A DNA stretch of 57,593 nt from Helicobacteraceae bacterium (GTDB taxonomy: Bacteria > Campylobacterota > Campylobacteria > Campylobacterales > Sulfurimonadaceae), in the NCBI GenBank assembly GCA_027066325.1, contig JAMONY010000006.1:1-57593 (forward strand), in the 5' to 3' direction. The position numbers and the translations under genes were made by a program. This document shows, piece after piece, positions 53,737 through 57,593 of the stretch. The notes under the pieces were generated by a model that made no database searches, was not told where the DNA came from, and saw only the letters and a list, made by a program, of their open reading frames with translations. Every line of letters begins with the position of its first letter. Position 1 is the first letter of the stretch.

Positions 53737-55473
53737 AATTTAAATCAATTAAACTCATTAGACATAATCTCAAAAAGTTTTAATATACCTTTAGAGTTTT
53801 TACAATCTATCTCCAAAAATCTAAAATCTAAAAAATATATTGAACTTTTTGATATACCTAAAAAAAACCAAAAACGCATAAAAAAATATAGAGAAGTCAT
53901 AAAAATCAATAGTCCATATAATCTATTTTATAAAGAATTACTACACATTATAGAACAAGAAATAGAACAGAATAAAACTTTTTTTATCAGTAATATAGCA
54001 CATGGATTTATCAAGGATAGAGGTGTATTGACAAATGCCAAACAGCATTTAAATAAAAAGTATTTATTTAAAATTGACATCAAAAACTATTTTAAATCAA
54101 TCACAAAAGAAAGTATAAAAAATGTTTTTTTAAAACTTGAATTTTCTAAAGATGGAGCAGAAATTTTTTCAAATTTATGTACATTTGAAGATATATTATA
54201 TGAAGGCTTTAATACCAGTCCCATATTGGCAAATTTGTATTGTTTAAATTTAGATTTAGAACTTAAAAGTTTAGCTGATGAATATAAAGTAGGAATAAGC
54301 AGATATAGTGATGATATAACTTTTTCATCTGATAACAATAGTTTTCCGCCACTAAATGCTATTAAAGATATTTTTGATAAATATAATTTTAAAATAAATG
54401 AAGAAAAAACTATAAGTTTAAAATATGGACAACCTCAATATGTCACAGGACTGAGTATATCAAATAACAAATATCCAAGAGTTCCCAAAAGAATGAAACG
54501 AAAAATTAGGCAAGAATTATACTATCTAAATAAATATCCAGAAAACTATTTTAATATTGAAGATGGTTATTCACAACTTAGAGCTATATATGGGAAGATT
54601 GTTTATATACTAGGAATTGAAAAAATATTAGGTAAAAAATACCAATCAGACTTTATAAGTATATTAGAAAAAAATAACATATATTTAGAAGATCTTTATA
54701 TGGATGCTTCACAAAAAAAGAGTGGTATATTTACATATCATTACATTGATGAAAGTGAAACACCTGATAAAAAAACATTGATTTTGTCACTTATTTCAAT
54801 AAATGGAGATTTTTTAAAAAATACTATTTCTGATAAATTAACTTTGTTACAAAATGACTTAGTTTCAGACCTAAGAAATGGACTGACTGATAATCAGAAA
54901 AGCAAACTTTTTCATTATTGTGAAGATAATATAATGGTGAAAGAAAGATATATACCAATATTGAGAGAGTTAAATATAGAAGCACAAATAATGTTTAAGT
55001 CTGAGCAAAGGTCAATGGATAAACTAGGTAAAGGAGTCTATCAAAAAAACTATTATGCCTTATTTAATAGTTTGATGAAAAATGTATTAAGAAGATACAA
55101 AAACAACACTAACATAATCACGGTTGAAGAAAATTCTAAAATTCCACTAAAAGAACTAGAAAAAATTGTTCAGATGAGAGATAGTTTTTTCCCAAATACA
55201 GTAGTAAAAAAAAGTGGGAAAGATGATATTTTATTGTCCATTCCAGACTATATTTTAGGTATAGTAAGAGATTGTATGAAAAAGAATTTTTCAGAAAGAT
55301 TAAGCAAATTAAAAAAAGAGCAAACACTAAAAGAAAATACAAAATTCTATGAAATTTCAGACAAAATAAGGTTAATTGCAGATTTAACTAATAATCAGTT
55401 TTTTACTCGACAAAATAATAATAAGATGGATTGCTTAAAATTAAACAGTTACATACACAACAAAACAGAGTAG
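53734..55473 (+). CDS. Retron-type reverse transcriptase with C-terminal DUF3800-like extension
   Basis: 579 residues. RT domain at about residues 60-310: KYLFKIDIKNYF (catalytic Asp), GFNTSPILANLYC, and ISRYSDDITFSS (YSDD near 191, a variant of YADD). Retron hallmarks are present: region X TNAKQHLNK (NAxxH, near 101) and region Y YVTGLS (near 236), followed by PRVPKRMKRKIRQELYYL. A further 260 residues begin YHYIDESE near 335 and later show KKSGKDDILLSIPDYILGIV; this resembles DUF3800 (RNase H-like fold, YIDES near its start and a C-terminal (A/P)D-(Y/L) motif), as in retrons whose effector is fused to the RT. No ribosome site is visible; the ATG lies in the a2 arm. Very AT-rich. Confidence 0.85.
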   Translation: MNLNQLNSLDIISKSFNIPLEFLQSISKNLKSKKYIELFDIPKKNQKRIKKYREVIKINSPYNLFYKELLHIIEQEIEQNKTFFISNIAHGFIKDRGVLTNAKQHLNKKYLFKIDIKNYFKSITKESIKNVFLKLEFSKDGAEIFSNLCTFEDILYEGFNTSPILANLYCLNLDLELKSLADEYKVGISRYSDDITFSSDNNSFPPLNAIKDIFDKYNFKINEEKTISLKYGQPQYVTGLSISNNKYPRVPKRMKRKIRQELYYLNKYPENYFNIEDGYSQLRAIYGKIVYILGIEKILGKKYQSDFISILEKNNIYLEDLYMDASQKKSGIFTYHYIDESETPDKKTLILSLISINGDFLKNTISDKLTLLQNDLVSDLRNGLTDNQKSKLFHYCEDNIMVKERYIPILRELNIEAQIMFKSEQRSMDKLGKGVYQKNYYALFNSLMKNVLRRYKNNTNIITVEENSKIPLKELEKIVQMRDSFFPNTVVKKSGKDDILLSIPDYILGIVRDCMKKNFSERLSKLKKEQTLKENTKFYEISDKIRLIADLTNNQFFTRQNNNKMDCLKLNSYIHNKTE

Positions 55474-55535
55474 CCAATAAATTATAAATATAATAGGTGA
55501 TTTTGGATAGAATACCATAATAAAGGATTAGTAGA

Positions 55536-56318
55536 ATGAGTATAATAACAATACAATATTTTAAAGAATATAGAAAAGAACTAGGTTTTACAAATCAAGG
55601 TGATGTAAAAAAGTTTTTTGCAGGAAAAGATATAACACCTACCGTAGATTACAATTATATTGAATTATTAAATACTAGACTTATTGAAATAATTAAAAAA
55701 ATAAATTCATTGGTTTCAAACGAAATTAATTTTAATAATATTGATGAATTTTGTACAAATAATGTAAATGTAGTTTTCGATAAACTAAAAGATAATAATA
55801 TTATTCAAAGATTAAATAATCAAGGAAGAAGACCTGAACAAGTATATTTTTCATGGATGAGAGGTTATATAATTTCAAATTATTTTTTAAAAGCACTAAG
55901 TAAAATATTTAAAGTAAGTCTTGACAATATTTCATTAATTGGAGATGATGATTTAGTAAATATCGAATCGTTCAAAAGAACACCTACAGCTGATTTAGAA
56001 ATTTTATTAAATAATGGTAATAAATTAAGAATTGAAGTTCAATCTGGTTTTGTTGGTGTTAATGATATTAAACAGCATAAAGTATTAGAAGCAAAAAGAA
56101 TTTTTCAAACAGAGGGTATATCATCTTTAGCAATTCATTTTGATCTATTTAATGGTCAGGTAGCATTTATAAAGCTAGATGAAATAGAAGATGATAGTGT
56201 AAATTGGATTACACGACAACAGATGGAAGGTCAAACTGTTTTTAATATAGACCAAAATTATTTTACATGGAAACTAACTGAAATACCTCCATTATTAGAA
56301 GATATATTCCAGAGTTAA
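55536..56318 (+). CDS. Putative type II restriction endonuclease
   Basis: 260 residues, soluble. Likely PD-(D/E)XK core PTADLEILLNNGNKLRIEVQSG (near residue 150), with Asp, then Glu-Val-Gln in place of ExK. The call rests mainly on position: its stop lies 2 bases before the C5-methyltransferase, in the same direction, with the same AT-rich composition. I cannot name its recognition site. AAGGA 8 bases before the ATG. Intact. Confidence 0.75.
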   Translation: MSIITIQYFKEYRKELGFTNQGDVKKFFAGKDITPTVDYNYIELLNTRLIEIIKKINSLVSNEINFNNIDEFCTNNVNVVFDKLKDNNIIQRLNNQGRRPEQVYFSWMRGYIISNYFLKALSKIFKVSLDNISLIGDDDLVNIESFKRTPTADLEILLNNGNKLRIEVQSGFVGVNDIKQHKVLEAKRIFQTEGISSLAIHFDLFNGQVAFIKLDEIEDDSVNWITRQQMEGQTVFNIDQNYFTWKLTEIPPLLEDIFQS

Positions 56319-56320
56319 AT

Positions 56321-57445
56321 ATGATAAGTCAGAAATTTAAAGCTTTAGATTTATTTGCAGGAGTGGGAGGTCTTAGTTATGGATTTGCCCATGATAAAAA
56401 TTTTGAAATTATAGCAGCCAATGAAATTTTATCAGATATGGCACAAGCATATTCTCTAAATCATCCAACTGTTAAAATGTATAATTGTGATATTAAAGAT
56501 TTTGGTATTAAAAATCTTTCAGAAGACTTACAAATTAAAAAAGGGGATATCGATTTAATTGTTGGTGGTCCACCATGTCAAGCATTTTCAACAGTAGGAA
56601 AAAGATTAATTGATGATCCAAGAGGTCAACTTTTTCAAGAATACTATAGAGTTTTAGAAGAATTAAATCCTAAGGTATTTTTATTTGAAAATGTTAAAGG
56701 TCTTTTATCGATGCAAAAAGGTGAATTACTAAAAACAATATTATCACTTTTTAAATCATTAGGATATAAAGTTAAATATGATATTTTAAATTCAGCAGAT
56801 TATGGAGTACCACAAATTAGAGAAAGGGTTATAATTATTGGCACAAAGTTAAATCAAGATTTTAAATATCCAGAACCAACACATTCAAATGAAAATAATA
56901 ATATTTTTAATCAAAATTTAAAACCATATTTGTCATTATCGGAAGCTATTAGTGATTTACCTTTTATCAAAAGTAATGAAGAAAGTTTTGAATATAACAG
57001 TGAACCACAAAATAATTTTCAAAAATTAATGAGATTTAATGCATCAAAAAAATTAATGGATCATAATGCACCAAAAAATAATGATAAGTTGGTAAAACTT
57101 ATGGAATGTCTACCTGATGGTGGTACACCAGCAGATGTTCCTGAAGAATTACGACCAAAAAGTGGATTTAAAAATACATATTGTAGATTATGGTGGGAAA
57201 GACCTGCTCCAACAATTACAAGAAATTTAAGTACACCATCATCTTCAAGATGTATTCATCCTAAAGCACCAAGACCTTTAACTACAAGAGAAGGGGCAAG
57301 AATACAATGTTTTCCAGATGATTACATTTTTTATGGGTCAAGAAGTTCTAAAAATTTACAAATTGGTAATGCTGTTCCTACTTTTTTATCAATTGCTTTG
57401 AAAGAATCAATTAAACGGCATTTAGAAACAGACAACAAAACCTAG
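56321..57445 (+). CDS. DNA (cytosine-5-)-methyltransferase
   Basis: 374 residues, full length. Motif I DLFAGVGGLSYGF, motif IV GGPPCQAFSTVGKR with the catalytic Cys (near residue 87), motif VI FLFENVKGL, motif VIII QIRERVIIIG, variable target-recognition region (about residues 190-300), motif IX RPLTTREGARIQCFPDDY and motif X QIGNAVP. Modification partner of the upstream endonuclease; nuclease-before-methylase order with almost no spacer. Target sequence not readable by eye. Confidence 0.95.
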   Translation: MISQKFKALDLFAGVGGLSYGFAHDKNFEIIAANEILSDMAQAYSLNHPTVKMYNCDIKDFGIKNLSEDLQIKKGDIDLIVGGPPCQAFSTVGKRLIDDPRGQLFQEYYRVLEELNPKVFLFENVKGLLSMQKGELLKTILSLFKSLGYKVKYDILNSADYGVPQIRERVIIIGTKLNQDFKYPEPTHSNENNNIFNQNLKPYLSLSEAISDLPFIKSNEESFEYNSEPQNNFQKLMRFNASKKLMDHNAPKNNDKLVKLMECLPDGGTPADVPEELRPKSGFKNTYCRLWWERPAPTITRNLSTPSSSRCIHPKAPRPLTTREGARIQCFPDDYIFYGSRSSKNLQIGNAVPTFLSIALKESIKRHLETDNKT

Positions 57446-57468
57446 CAACGAACACTAAAGTGTCGTTG
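57446..57468 (+). other. Hairpin immediately after the methyltransferase stop
   Basis: CAACG-a-ACAC(T) and (A)GTGT-CGTTG, about nine to ten pairs with one bulged A and a tiny loop. No T-run follows, so it is not a typical terminator. Confidence 0.45.
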
Positions 57469-57500
57469 TAGTCAACCGTTATACGATAGAGGGTTGATAT

Positions 57501-57593
57501 ATGGAAAAAATCAAAATTTTCTTTGTTATTATTGTTGGAATACTTTTAATTCCTTTCTATGCAATACGTTATATTTTTCAGGGTATAAGTCTA
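57501..57593 (+). CDS. Membrane protein, 5' part only
   Basis: 31 codons open to the window end. Start ATG 7 bases after GAGGG. The visible part is a basic N-terminus followed by one membrane helix (FFVIIVGILLIPFYAI). Nothing more can be said. Confidence 0.5.
   Translation, partial: MEKIKIFFVIIVGILLIPFYAIRYIFQGISL

Larger units (their letters stand above)
52000..57593. mobile_element. AT-rich defence island (boundary approximate)
   Basis: Genes from about 52.3 kb onward use AT-rich codons (very frequent aaa, ata, tat, tta) unlike the flanking chromosome, and all are defence-type: DUF4365, retron RT, restriction endonuclease and methyltransferase. No integrase or transposase is visible in the window, and the right end lies outside it. 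Confidence 0.55.

Noticed and set aside
57446-57500. Integron attC site after the methyltransferase gene
   Set aside because: There is a hairpin and a GTTATAC, but the paired core sites do not fit the attC consensus and no integrase is seen.

Overview
The window looks like a chromosomal segment of a free-living, respiring Campylobacterota (Epsilonproteobacteria), most likely of the Sulfurimonas/Sulfurovum type. The evidence is: the cbb3 oxidase operon order ccoN-O-Q-P followed by DUF4006, TPM-domain and FixH genes; DUF507 directly upstream of carA; an Epsilonproteobacterial AddB/AddA pair; a desulforubrerythrin; a short SpeE-like protein; moderately AT-rich DNA; and -10 boxes of the TATAAT/TACAAT/TAAAAT kind with little -35 signal. 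No rRNA, tRNA or CRISPR array was seen.

Layout. 1-1.5 kb (minus): 5' part of metH, with an odd start region. 1.8-9.4 kb (plus): DUF507-carA-TauE/SafE-like membrane protein with a Cys-rich tail, then the cbb3 oxidase operon (ccoNOQP, DUF4006, a 33-residue membrane peptide, TPM protein, FixH). 9.6-12.2 kb: ferredoxin:thioredoxin reductase catalytic subunit, recQ, smpB. 12.3-18.7 kb: sulfur assimilation (Rrf2 regulator, cysK, terminator, DUF2061, cysH, cysD, cysN, sulfite reductase). 18.7-20.5 kb: a histidine kinase and a response regulator, tail to tail. 20.5-29.3 kb (minus): a Ser-rich lipoprotein with cadherin-like and DUF1566 domains, then a tightly packed run gmhA-gmhB-asparaginase-like-ccoI-ccoS-phnA-LTA-synthase-like sulfatase. 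29.3-32.3 kb (minus): nifS-nifU with two small envelope genes. 32.5-36.9 kb: rpmB, K+ channel, argJ, coaE, SpeE-like, desulforubrerythrin. 37-41 kb: small unknown ORF, TonB-dependent receptor, 6-TM protein, CopD-like membrane protein, cvfB. 41.1-46.9 kb (minus): a five-gene run encoding a MotA/TolQ-like channel, a MotB/OmpA-like protein, an anchorless Sdh/Frd-like flavoprotein plus Fe-S subunit, and an HWE/HisKA_2 kinase. 46.9-52 kb: addB-addA.

From about 52 kb to the end the composition changes to clearly AT-rich DNA with different codon habits, and the genes are defence-like: a DUF4365 nuclease-like gene broken by an in-frame TAA, a highly structured 260-base non-coding stretch, a retron-type reverse transcriptase with a long C-terminal extension resembling DUF3800, and a type II restriction endonuclease/C5-methyltransferase pair. 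This reads as a horizontally acquired defence island next to addAB. The best candidate for an unusual system is the retron: its RT has the retron NAxxH and VTG signatures, and the stretch directly upstream has candidate a1/a2 arms closing over several hairpins, as an msr-msd RNA would.

Second-tier curiosities: the motor-channel plus soluble Sdh-like operon, whose flavoprotein lacks the covalent-FAD His; a cluster of genes that appear to be leaderless; a membrane gene whose only well-placed start is AUC; metH with an in-frame TAA two codons after its best start; and a GKCG-repeat tail on the membrane protein before the cbb3 operon.
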